A DNA stretch of 64,000 nt, taken from positions 1 to 64,000 of the forward strand of contig CAZCZI010000031.1 in assembly GCA_964503045.1 (NCBI GenBank), read 5' to 3'. A program made the translations under genes and the position numbers. This stretch comes from CAYZJR01 sp964503045. GTDB lineage: Bacteria; Cyanobacteriota; Vampirovibrionia; Obscuribacterales; Obscuribacteraceae. Positions 55,728-63,615 of this stretch are shown in pieces (the first letter of the stretch is position 1; each line of letters opens with the position of its first letter). The notes below the pieces were generated by a model that worked only from the letters and a program-made list of their open reading frames with translations, searched no databases and was not told where the DNA came from.

Positions 55728-56648
55728 TTATTGGTCGACAAAAGTTTCAATCTCGACACTCATGTCGATGTTGGACGCCGAATGAGTGAGCGCGCCAATC
55801 GAGATGGCCGTCACTCCTGGAATCAAATACGTCTGAAGGTTGGATTGGTTGACGCCGCCCGATACTTCGACTTGTGCCTTGCCGCTAATGAGGGCTACTG
55901 CTTCGGCGACCATCTTCGGTGACATGTTGTCGAGCATGATTGTCGTGACGTTGTGTTGGAGAGCTTCCGCAACTTCTTCGAGTGTGGTCGTCTCAACTTC
56001 GATCACGACGTTGGGTGCGTTTTTCTTGGCTGCAAGAATCGCTTTTGTGATGCCGCCGGCGACGCGAATGTGGTTGTCTTTGATCAGAACTGCTTCATTG
56101 AGACCGAAGCGATGGTTGGTGCCGCCGCCGACAACGACCGCATACTTCTCGAAGATGCGCAGTCCGGGTGTGGTTTTGCGGGTGTCCAGGAGTTTGATTG
56201 CCAAACCTGCTTTGTCGGCGATCTCTGTAAACTTGCGAGTCATGGTGGCGATGCCGCTCATCCTTTGTATAAGGTTGAGCGCCACGCGCTCACCTGTAAG
56301 GAGGGCTCCCGCCGGACCTTCGATGGTGGCGATTTGCTCTACTTTGCCGTTGCTAAAGTAGCCATCTTTGACGGTTGGAACAACCTTTATATTGCCGTCG
56401 TACTTGTGAAGAACTCTTTGAAACACACTCAAGCCGGCTACCACTGCTGGTTGTTTGCAGAAGAGACCGCCTTTTGCAACAACGTCTGAACTTACGGTTG
56501 CTTTTGTTGTGATGTCTTGTGGGTTTTCTAAACCCAAGTCTTCATCCATTGCTAATTGGATGGCCCGGTCGAAAAGCACTCTAGCTTTTGGGGAATCCCA
56601 GAATGCTTGAAGTGCGTCTGTTTTTGTTTCGGTAAGAACCGCGGACAT
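55728..56648 (-). CDS. nadC: Nicotinate-nucleotide pyrophosphorylase (carboxylating)
   Basis: 306 residues. Converts quinolinate plus PRPP to nicotinate mononucleotide. Quinolinate-binding DTRKTTPGLR, GGGTNHRFGLNEAVLIKDNH, the EVETTTLEE acidic stretch and IMLDNMSP are diagnostic. First gene of the nad operon; AGAGG precedes the ATG by 10 bp, and a strong promoter lies 77-105 bp upstream. Confidence 0.96.
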   Translation of the reverse strand: MSAVLTETKTDALQAFWDSPKARVLFDRAIQLAMDEDLGLENPQDITTKATVSSDVVAKGGLFCKQPAVVAGLSVFQRVLHKYDGNIKVVPTVKDGYFSNGKVEQIATIEGPAGALLTGERVALNLIQRMSGIATMTRKFTEIADKAGLAIKLLDTRKTTPGLRIFEKYAVVVGGGTNHRFGLNEAVLIKDNHIRVAGGITKAILAAKKNAPNVVIEVETTTLEEVAEALQHNVTTIMLDNMSPKMVAEAVALISGKAQVEVSGGVNQSNLQTYLIPGVTAISIGALTHSASNIDMSVEIETFVDQ

Positions 56649-56724
56649 GGGATTTTGACCTCTTTCAGAACGGTGTTCGGTGAATTTACGTTTGCCTTGT
56701 TGGTGGAGTAATTGTTTGATTTAC

Positions 56725-56753
56725 GTTATACCACATGTATATATTATTTTCAA
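56725..56753 (-). promoter_or_regulatory. Sigma-70-type promoter of the nad operon
   Basis: Reading on the minus strand: TTGAAA, 17-bp spacer, TATAAC. The spacer is AT-rich with ACATGT, where a repressor such as NrtR could bind (inference). Ends 77 bp before nadC. Confidence 0.65.
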
Positions 56754-57166
56754 GTGAATTGGGTTTTAGGGCTCTAAGCATGGTTCGTCGGTGAGGTGGC
56801 GGGGTTCAGCCTATCGGGGATCTCTTGAAAAGAACCGTCTGCCTGTAGTCCAAACCATGACGTTGTGCAACATTAAATGTGAACTTGACGATTTAATGTT
56901 CGGCCCGGTGAGTGTACTTCGGTCCCGCGCAGCTCTGCTTTCCCGTCTCAGCGTGGTTCTGCTATCCACGTCTTGGAAGCGCTTGCTGTCAACGCAGAGT
57001 ATCCCGCCTTGGGGTAAAAGGTTAGGTCTGGCCAGGGTGGGCATACCCTGCCCGACCGCCAAAACGGAGTCTGAGATCGCGAAGGTTTGCGTTCACAAAC
57101 TGTTTTAAATGAGCACGAAGTAAAGTACTATATTCCTGCACCAGCACACGGTTTGGAGGTGGCACG
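56754..57166. other. 413-bp intergenic region upstream of nadC and the small-membrane-protein gene
   Basis: Divergent region, more GC-rich in 56790-57060. It contains a 10-bp perfect inverted repeat (56869-56900), a GGCGG/CCGCC pair linking its ends (near 56797 and 57057), and AGGGT-GGGCAT-ACCCT near 57038. A structured RNA is conceivable, but I found none of the motifs of RNase P, SRP, tmRNA or 6S RNA. No credible ORF. Confidence 0.35.
56869..56900. repeat. Perfect 10-bp inverted repeat
   Basis: AACATTAAAT and ATTTAATGTT around a 12-nt loop. No T tract follows on either strand, so not a typical terminator. Confidence 0.6.
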
Positions 57167-57469
57167 TTGAGAAGTTCCGGCATGGGCTTGCGAACCAAGC
57201 TTGTACCCCTAGTTCTTTTGCTTTGCGTGTTGTCTTGCATTTTGGGATTCTCGCTAGCTGCAATCGCTTACAATGCCTCGGTTGCCAATAATTTGAATCG
57301 CTCGCGCGATGCCCTTCTCGATCAACGAGCGCACTTGAAACAGGCAGCCAACGATATCGGAAGCAAAATCGATGCATTGCAACGGCAGCTGGATATTGTG
57401 AATAGCTACCTTCGAGACAACGATCGCGCCATTCGCGATGTCGAGAATGCGCTGAATCAGGCGGAGTGA
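57167..57469 (+). CDS. Small membrane-anchored coiled-coil protein
   Basis: 100 residues, TTG 57167 with a strong GGAGG 7 bp upstream; ATG 57182 is the alternative. N-terminal basic residues and helix KLVPLVLLLCVLSCILGFSL, then about 60 residues of heptad-like sequence (RDALLDQRAHLKQAANDIG, LQRQLDIVNSYL). Six bp before the His-rich gene, hence cotranscribed. Family unknown. Confidence 0.7.
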   Translation: MRSSGMGLRTKLVPLVLLLCVLSCILGFSLAAIAYNASVANNLNRSRDALLDQRAHLKQAANDIGSKIDALQRQLDIVNSYLRDNDRAIRDVENALNQAE

Positions 57470-57475
57470 GGAAAG

Positions 57476-58404
57476 ATGACGAGAGTTTTCAATACTGTTA
57501 GGTCGATTGGTGTGATGGGTGCGGCTCTCTTGTATGTAGGTGCCGTTTCACCTGCACTTGCAGAACCAGCCGCCGAACACAAAGCCGCACCGGCGAGCGA
57601 GCATCATGCAAGTACCGAACACAAGCCTTCGACTGCGAGTGAGCATCATGCAAGTACCGAACACAAGCCTTCGACTGCGAGCGAGCATGCAATTACAACC
57701 GAACATCACTCAACCACGACTACAACCGGAGCCAGCGAGCATCACACGACGACTGAAAAGACAGTTGAGCATCACACCACTGCCGACGGCACCCACCAAG
57801 TCACCGAACACCACGCCAAAGAGTGCAAGATTTCTTGCGTAAACCCGCATGCTGCCTGCACTGAATCAGAAAAGGTAATCGAGACGCTAAGGATGCTTTT
57901 TGATGCAGTGCACAAAGGCGACTTCGAAACACTCTCTCAATATATGGATGATGGTGTGACCACATTTGATGAGGGAACAAAGAAGCTCATCGTCGGAAAA
58001 GAAGCAGTGTTAGCCGATCTCAAAAAGAAATTCGAAACCAATAAGGCACTTGGTCTCGAGTCATTGACTATCGACAACCCATACGCAAAGGTGACTGGCA
58101 ATGTGGCAGTCGTCACGTTTGTGGCCAAGAAAGTTTATGGTGGCAAGAAGCCTGCGCGCATGGAATCGCACTCAACCGATATCTTCGTAAACGAAGGCGG
58201 CAAGTGGAAGAAGATGCANNNNNNNNNNNNNNNNNNNNNNNNNNNNNNNNNNNNNNNNNNNNNNNNNNNNNNNNNNNNNNNNNNNNNNNNNNNNNNNNNN
58301 NNNNNNNNNNNNNNNNNNAATCGCACTCAACCGATATCTTCGTAAACGAAGGCGGCAAGTGGAAGAAGATGCATTACCGCAGCAATTGGAAGAAGGTTTC
58401 GTAA
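57476..58404 (+). CDS. Secreted His-rich protein with SnoaL-like domain (contains gap)
   Basis: Signal peptide (MTRVFNTVRSIGVMGAALLY, then VSPALA). About 80 residues of EHHASTEHKPSTASEHH-type His/Glu/Thr repeats follow, then a Cys pair (CKISCVNPHAAC) and a SnoaL/DUF4440-like fold (VIETLRMLFDAVHKGDFETL, YMDDGVTTFDEG, VTGNVAVVTFVAKKVYGG, HSTDIFVNEGGKWKKM). The 100-N gap is flanked by an identical 55-bp sequence; dropping the gap and one copy gives an intact 257-residue protein ending YRSNWKKVS. His clusters suggest metal binding. Cotranscribed with the small membrane protein. Confidence 0.8.
57595..57678 (+). repeat. 42-bp coding tandem repeat, two copies
   Basis: Two near-identical 42-bp units (14 codons, SEHHASTEHKPSTA), with a degenerate third following. 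Confidence 0.8.
58164..58373. repeat. Identical 55-bp sequences flanking an assembly gap
   Basis: 58164-58218 and 58319-58373 are identical over 55 bp and abut the N run on each side. Same length as the pair at 2808-3017, consistent with unmerged k=55 contig ends. Confidence 0.85.
58219..58318. other. Assembly gap (100 N), probably spurious
   Basis: Placeholder gap. Because of the 55-bp identity on both sides and the in-frame result on removal, real missing sequence need not exist here. Confidence 0.95.
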
Positions 58405-58473
58405 CGCTTTTCTGTCCCGAATTTTCATGTGTTTCGGAGGATCGAAGGGGTTCGATTTTTCGTTTTGAACTTT

Positions 58474-58574
58474 CCTGAACAAACCAGGTAAGCGCCAAAA
58501 CTCAAACAGCCGAATCGTGCTACTGCCTTTTGTTGTCGTGAGTGAAAATCTGGCGCTTACCCGGATTGTTCAGC
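58474..58574. repeat. 101-bp element with 23-bp inverted ends, copy 1
   Basis: Left end CCTGAACAA-N5-GTAAGCGCC (58474-58496), right end GGCGCTTAC-N5-TTGTTCAGC (58552-58574). The inner 55 bp share scattered identity with copy 2. MITE- or REPIN-like; no ORF. Confidence 0.8.
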
Positions 58575-58613
58575 AAGAACTCGGCGCTTACCCGGATTGT
58601 TCAGCAAGAACTC
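58552..58613. repeat. 31-bp tandem duplication of the element's right end
   Basis: Bases 58552-58582 and 58583-58613 are identical (31 bp). The duplication covers the right inverted end of copy 1 plus AAGAACTC, so it arose after that copy was in place. Confidence 0.85.
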
Positions 58614-58625
58614 CGATTGAATTAA

Positions 58626-58726
58626 CCTGAACAAGCCTTGTAAGCGCCTCGAACTCAACGACCAAATCGCCCTATTCACTTGCGTTTGTGGACGGCCGAA
58701 TCTGGCGCTTACATGCTTTGTTCAGG
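58626..58726. repeat. 101-bp element with 23-bp inverted ends, copy 2
   Basis: Left end CCTGAACAA-N5-GTAAGCGCC (58626-58648), right end GGCGCTTAC-N5-TTGTTCAGG (58704-58726). Exactly the same length as copy 1, same orientation, 51 bp downstream. Confidence 0.8.
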
Positions 58727-58785
58727 AAAACTTTGCGCGAAAAAGGGAAACCCTATAGGTCCCAAATCCGGGGGGTGTCAAGCGG

Positions 58786-60111
58786 CTATCGCGGCGCGCT
58801 AATTCTTTGACTTTCAATTCGAGTCAAACGATCGTTGACCATGTAAAGCATGGTCGCGTTCAACAAAGTCATAATCCCGATGGCAATCGAGATTGCAAGC
58901 AGCTTCGTATCTGGTGGAGTCGGCTTGTTCGCTTCTCGAATCGTTGCTTCGAATTGATTGAGTTTGTCGTCAATGGTTTTGATGTTCGGCAAAATGGACT
59001 TGTTGAGGTGTTGCTTGAAGCTGTCCAGTTCTTTCACTAGATCGGATTTGAACGCATCCATACTTGATTTCGAGCTGTCCTGAACGCCCTTCGAGGAAGC
59101 TTCGAGCTTTGTCTTTGTTTCTTCAATCTGAATGGTGAGTGTGTCTACAACCTTTGCCAATGCTCTTTCCTGGCTTGCAATTGCATCTTGCAAATTCTTT
59201 TGATGCCCAGTTATCTTGCTTCCAAGCGAATTGGAAATGTTTTCTGTTTGAGCCTTCAAGAGGCGATCGATTTCGCTTCTGGAGTAGGTCGCATACTTGA
59301 GCGAGTCGGTGTCTTCGCCGTTGCGTCTTGTGAGAGTGGCGCTTTGTTCGTTCACTTTCTGCTCCTTAGCTGTCTCGGAAGAATTCAATTTGGAATCGGG
59401 TTTGGAACTTTCTGCGGGTGTTAGGAGGGTTGGGCTTTCTTGAGCTTCTGGTGGTTTTGTTGATTCCGACTGTAGATCATCTGCTGCATCATCTATCGCT
59501 GCATCATCTATAAGGATTGCCGTTTCTTCTTTGAAATTGACCCTTACAAATGCGGCAGAACCACTGTCGAAGGAGACATCTTTGAGCTCCAGGCACTCAA
59601 TGAGTTGAGTGAGAGTCTCTTTAGGCAGGCTTGAACTCGTATACCTGGTCAAAAGACTTTCCGCTTTTGCCTTCCGCTCGCGCTCTGCTGCACCAGACTG
59701 TTCGGTTGCCTCCCAACGTTCCCTCATATACCTGAGCCCGATATCTTGGGGCTTGGTGTTTCGGGTGATTTCAAAAGTGATGCGCCCCTCGTCTTCGAAA
59801 ATATCGACGTACGCAGATTTGACGTGGGGTGATTCAAACCGTGCCGTGAATCCAAGCGCATCGCTAATCGATTTCAGTTTCGGCTTTGCCAGGGTGATCA
59901 ATCTGCCATGGCGATCTCGAACCTGAGCCAGTATGTCGGCATCAAGATTGCCCATCTCTGTCGATGGCAGTCTGCGCTGAGTTTTTTGAGGCGTAGTCAT
60001 GTCTGGAAATGTCTCGATGAGAGGGGTTCCGGCGATATTGCTGGCCAATAGGAGAATTGCCAGTCTCCAGATTGGCTGGAAATTGCGCGGACGAAGACGA
60101 CGAGATTCCAA
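58786..60111 (-). CDS. Hypothetical coiled-coil protein with C-terminal membrane anchor
   Basis: 441 residues from TTG 60111, or 404 from ATG 60000 (MTTPQKTQ); neither has a clear ribosome site, but the longer form begins with a basic/hydrophobic segment. About 50-220: soluble globular part (ADILAQVRDRHGRLITLAK, VDIFEDEGRITFEITRN). About 225-290: charged linker. About 290-400: coiled coil (SEIDRLLKAQTENISN, QERALAKVVDTLTIQIEETK). A membrane helix near the end (LAISIAIGIMTLLNATMLY) gives a tail anchor. Family unknown. It is the last gene of a minus-strand run after the Nudix and TPR genes. Confidence 0.7.
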   Translation of the reverse strand: MESRRLRPRNFQPIWRLAILLLASNIAGTPLIETFPDMTTPQKTQRRLPSTEMGNLDADILAQVRDRHGRLITLAKPKLKSISDALGFTARFESPHVKSAYVDIFEDEGRITFEITRNTKPQDIGLRYMRERWEATEQSGAAERERKAKAESLLTRYTSSSLPKETLTQLIECLELKDVSFDSGSAAFVRVNFKEETAILIDDAAIDDAADDLQSESTKPPEAQESPTLLTPAESSKPDSKLNSSETAKEQKVNEQSATLTRRNGEDTDSLKYATYSRSEIDRLLKAQTENISNSLGSKITGHQKNLQDAIASQERALAKVVDTLTIQIEETKTKLEASSKGVQDSSKSSMDAFKSDLVKELDSFKQHLNKSILPNIKTIDDKLNQFEATIREANKPTPPDTKLLAISIAIGIMTLLNATMLYMVNDRLTRIESQRISAPR

Positions 60112-60264
60112 GCACAGCGTAACTCAAGTTGGCATTTAGGGCTGCTTACTTCTTTTTAAGCGCTTCGATCGGGCGTATTTTGAGGTGTCTATCACCCGCA
60201 ACAATCGGGATCCCATCGCGCCAACGAGTGCTTGAGATTGATCGCTTTCATCTTCGCCCGTACG

Positions 60265-61545
60265 CTAGAAACCGGGTCCTTTCTGTTCTGGCGGAGGTGG
60301 GGCTTGGGTTTGCTGTTGTTGAGGAGGTGGCAAAGCTGAAGCTTTTGCGATGTCTGTAAAAGCCCCAGACAGCTTCTGATCGGGAAACATCTCTTGATAC
60401 CGTCTGACAGCTCCGGCCGCGACTGCGGCTTGACCGGCCAATGCAAAAGCTCTACCGGCATGAAGCAAATCGATATGACATGACGGGCACGAGGTTACGA
60501 CCGTTTTGAAGGTCTCCGCCGCCTCTGCATTCGAGCCTGATGCTAATTGCAATAGCCCAACTTCACGCAGCACGTAATAATCTTGATCTTCCGAGAGCTT
60601 GTCTTTTGCCTTTGCCATAACCTGATCGAGCTTACCTTGCTTGCACAAAGACTTCTGCTTCGAGGCCTCTTTAGGAGTCAGCGTTCGCGCCATCAGGAAA
60701 TAGCCGTTGTCGAAGTTGTCTTCCAGAAAAGGATCCCACCGAAAGTCGTGTTGTTTCGAAAAACCGATATCAGTCATCGATCGTTGTAGGAAAGGCTTTC
60801 GAGTCAGTTTGTTGTATTCCTGTGCAAGACGGGTTCCCTCGGCGCGATCGCCTTCAAGAAAGGCGATCTTTGCCAGAAGCAGTGTCACGGGTGGATAGGG
60901 TGAGATTGACTGCGCTTGATTTGCTGCGTTTTTGCATTGCCTCAAATCGCCTTCCAGATAATTTGTTGTTGCGATGCCTTGATACGCAACTTGTGATGAC
61001 GGCACCTTTTTTGTCAGCATTTTGAAAAACTGCAAGGCCCGCTCGTAATCGCCTTTGCGCATGTATGCATAGCCAAGATTGGAGTATACCTGAGGCACAT
61101 TTGGGTCGAGGCTCAAGATTGTGTTCCAAGCCGAAATGGCCTTGTCATAGTCGTGTGCGAGGTATTGAGTGAATCCGATTGCTAACAAGGTTTCCACACG
61201 GCGAGGGTCGAGTTTGTAGGAGCGGTTTAATGCGTCGAGCGCTTCTTCGTTGCGACCCTTCATATTGAGCGTGATGCCTAAGATACAGTAGGGCAAAGGA
61301 TCGTTTGAGTCAGCCCTCGTCGCCTCCAATAAGATGCTGATCGCTTGATCGAGAGCACCTTTTATTTTCTGCTGGCTCATCAAAACATTTTGAGCTCGCG
61401 AAGTCAGATTTTGAGAGCGCTCTCTTGCTTTTGTGTCCCAATTGAGAGCCTGTGCATATGCAGGCGGGGCCGGCACCGCCTGAGATACCACAGCCACCAA
61501 TGCTGCTGCCGTAATAAATTTTTCGATTAGTTCGAGGTTCCGCAT
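60265..61545 (-). CDS. Secreted TPR-repeat protein
   Basis: 426 residues from ATG 61545; TTG 61551 also possible. Signal peptide with AAALVAVVSQAVPAPPAYA. TPR motifs from about 60 (PLPYCILGITLNMKGRNEEAL; YSNLGYAYMRKGDYERALQFF) to about 390, and a Pro/Gln-rich tail. The start lies 6 bp after the Nudix stop, so they are cotranscribed. A scaffolding role is inferred. Confidence 0.82.
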   Translation of the reverse strand: MRNLELIEKFITAAALVAVVSQAVPAPPAYAQALNWDTKARERSQNLTSRAQNVLMSQQKIKGALDQAISILLEATRADSNDPLPYCILGITLNMKGRNEEALDALNRSYKLDPRRVETLLAIGFTQYLAHDYDKAISAWNTILSLDPNVPQVYSNLGYAYMRKGDYERALQFFKMLTKKVPSSQVAYQGIATTNYLEGDLRQCKNAANQAQSISPYPPVTLLLAKIAFLEGDRAEGTRLAQEYNKLTRKPFLQRSMTDIGFSKQHDFRWDPFLEDNFDNGYFLMARTLTPKEASKQKSLCKQGKLDQVMAKAKDKLSEDQDYYVLREVGLLQLASGSNAEAAETFKTVVTSCPSCHIDLLHAGRAFALAGQAAVAAGAVRRYQEMFPDQKLSGAFTDIAKASALPPPQQQQTQAPPPPEQKGPGF

Positions 61546-61551
61546 AGGCAA

Positions 61552-62229
61552 CTAAAACGCGAACACTGGACGGTCGGGAAGCCGCTCGAACTCTTCTTCC
61601 GAGAAGCTGTACAAGCGTGCTGGACGGTAGGAGGTTTCTTGTGTCGTCTCGTCAAGCTCTTGCAGCACGCCTGTATTGAGAAACTTCTTGCGGAAGTTGC
61701 GGTTGTCGACTTGCTTGCCCAAGACGGCCTCGTACACTTCTTGAAGATCGCGAAGAGTGAATTTTTCGGGCAAGCATTTAAATGCCGCCGGAGAGTATTC
61801 AATCTTGTACTTGAGGCGTTGTCGGCCATATCCGATCACTTCATTGTGGTCGAAGGCGAGATTCGGCAGATCATTAACGGGCCACCAAGCAACACCGCGC
61901 GCGTCCGACCCGGCCTTCAGCTGCAGGTCTTCGGGTCTTAAAAGAGCCAGGTATGCGACTGTGACCGTGCGACCACGTGGATCGCGGCCCTTGTTGCCGA
62001 ACGAAAAAAGTTGTTCGAGATAGACGTTGCCAACGTTTGTTTCTTCAAGAAGTTCTCGAGCGGCGGCGTCGTCGAGCGTGGCGTCCTTGTCTTCCAAAAA
62101 CCCGCCGGGAAGGGCCCACTGTGATTTAAACGGGTCGTACTTTCTCTTTATCAAGAGAACTTCCAGGTTGCCCTGGTCGATCGCAAACGCGACCACATCA
62201 ACCGTAACCCTCACTCCAACGTTGTACAT
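61552..62229 (-). CDS. Nudix hydrolase with winged-helix C-terminus (NrtR-like)
   Basis: 225 residues from ATG 62229 (GGGAG 9 bp upstream). N-terminal Nudix fold with VLLIKRKYDPFKSQWALPGG and the Nudix box helix AARELLEET; the REL-EE core is intact, while the first Glu of the consensus is Asp. C-terminal FTLRDLQEVYEAVLGKQV then NRNFRKKFL is the wHTH found in NrtR regulators, which sense ADP-ribose and repress NAD genes. The nad operon is 5 kb away. Regulation of nadCAB is an inference; it could also be a plain ADP-ribose/ribonucleotide hydrolase. Confidence 0.88.
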   Translation of the reverse strand: MYNVGVRVTVDVVAFAIDQGNLEVLLIKRKYDPFKSQWALPGGFLEDKDATLDDAAARELLEETNVGNVYLEQLFSFGNKGRDPRGRTVTVAYLALLRPEDLQLKAGSDARGVAWWPVNDLPNLAFDHNEVIGYGRQRLKYKIEYSPAAFKCLPEKFTLRDLQEVYEAVLGKQVDNRNFRKKFLNTGVLQELDETTQETSYRPARLYSFSEEEFERLPDRPVFAF

Positions 62230-62364
62230 CGCATGAATCTCCCAGCGGTGAACAAACGTATCATGCACGCTAAGTTAGTTCAACTGGATCGAGCGATTTA
62301 TCCAACCGCTCGTATTCAATTAACCTTGTGTGGGCGAAGCCCAATCCCAACTTTAGTGCGCCAA

Positions 62365-63345
62365 TTAGCTTTGTGGTTCGATTGCCGAGGCGGTTTGCGT
62401 TTGCAGCACGAAATCAAGCCCTTCTTGATAAAGCGATGAGTCAGGAATGTCATGATTGCCTGGCATTTCAATCAGTTTGGCAGGCACATTTCTTGCTTTG
62501 AGGGCTTCGACAATATCTTTCTGAAAGTGCGGGGGCACCACTGAGTCATCTTGAGCCGAAATCACTGCCACCTTGAGGCCTCGAGGAAGAGTGTCGAGGT
62601 TGTGGAGAAAGCTTTTCTGACTGTAGGTTTGTGGGCGTTCGTTGGGGTTTCCGCCAAGAGCTTCGGCCAACCCTGTTTTCACCAGAGGCTGTTCGGTTTC
62701 ATCGTAAAGTGCTGCCAAATCTCCGGCAGATTCAATGCTGACGACGCCTTCAATCATTCGTTTTATGTCAGCTGGTGCTATTGCAGCATAGGTCAGCGCG
62801 GCTGAACCACCCATAGACGTTCCAACCATAATGATTTTGGAGATTGGATATTGCTGGCAAACCTCACGTATGTTCTGGCTGACATCTGCAAGACCGGCAT
62901 CACTGCCCCAAGAAGCGCTCTTTCTGTAACTGCAGGATATCAACACCGAATCGCGTTGCCGCTCCTGGAGCGCTTGCACGATGGGTTTGTTTTTAGGGAC
63001 CAAGAACGGCTCCATGTAAGTCGACCCCATGCCGTGCAGGTATACAAGCAGAGTCATGCTCTTTTGGCATCCGCTTACCGGAGGTGGTGAAATGGCGAAA
63101 ACGTCCTGTTCACCATCGAAGTGGCTCACGAATGAGCGCTTGCCGAGGGACTCGGAGTAGTCCATCTCTGAATAGGCACGGGCGCTTCGGAGCATGTTGA
63201 GGTCGGATGTGAGCTGGGCTTTCTCCCGTTTCAGAGATTTGACCTTGCTTGCAGTGGTAAGAAAGAGAACGAAAAAGACTATTCCTGCCGCGTTTACCAG
63301 CAAAGAAAGGCACAGCGTGACTGTTATTAGTTTGTTGTTGGTCAA
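62365..63345 (-). CDS. Membrane-anchored alpha/beta hydrolase
   Basis: 326 residues, TTG 63345. An N-terminal signal anchor (ITVTLCLSLLVNAAGIVFFV) and a short coiled coil (KVKSLKREKAQLTSDL) precede the hydrolase. HGMG oxyanion segment, nucleophile in GTSMGG, acid in SAQDDSVVPP, His in MPGNHDIP. It is similar in outline to dienelactone-hydrolase/esterase-type enzymes. The enzyme probably faces the periplasm. A promoter is visible 29-57 bp upstream. Confidence 0.85.
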   Translation of the reverse strand: MTNNKLITVTLCLSLLVNAAGIVFFVLFLTTASKVKSLKREKAQLTSDLNMLRSARAYSEMDYSESLGKRSFVSHFDGEQDVFAISPPPVSGCQKSMTLLVYLHGMGSTYMEPFLVPKNKPIVQALQERQRDSVLISCSYRKSASWGSDAGLADVSQNIREVCQQYPISKIIMVGTSMGGSAALTYAAIAPADIKRMIEGVVSIESAGDLAALYDETEQPLVKTGLAEALGGNPNERPQTYSQKSFLHNLDTLPRGLKVAVISAQDDSVVPPHFQKDIVEALKARNVPAKLIEMPGNHDIPDSSLYQEGLDFVLQTQTASAIEPQS

Positions 63346-63373
63346 AATGGGTTCCGTTCAGTGGGCCCGCATC

Positions 63374-63402
63374 AATATATAAGGACTCACAGGGGTACAC
63401 AA
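63374..63402 (-). promoter_or_regulatory. Sigma-70-type promoter of the membrane hydrolase gene
   Basis: On the minus strand: TTGTGT, 17-bp spacer, TATATT, ending 29 bp before the start codon. Confidence 0.55.
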
Positions 63403-63615
63403 GGGTCCGATGCTCATAATGAGACAACTGGTTATTAGACGCTTTAACGGTATTTTGCCGTGGGCTGACTATTTAAACCTTTTTGTGAAAATTGGACCGT
63501 GACCAAATCCGGGCTTTCGGGCACGGAATTAGTAAGTTAGACTAGGTTTGTCCTATCCGAGACGATTTCACTGTAATCGAAGTTTGCCGGCACCGATGAG
63601 GACTGACTTCAGCCC

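Noticed and set aside
56791..57108. Small ORFs on both strands upstream of the small membrane protein
   Set aside because: Low-quality composition, mutually antisense, no ribosome sites; a structured non-coding segment seems more likely.
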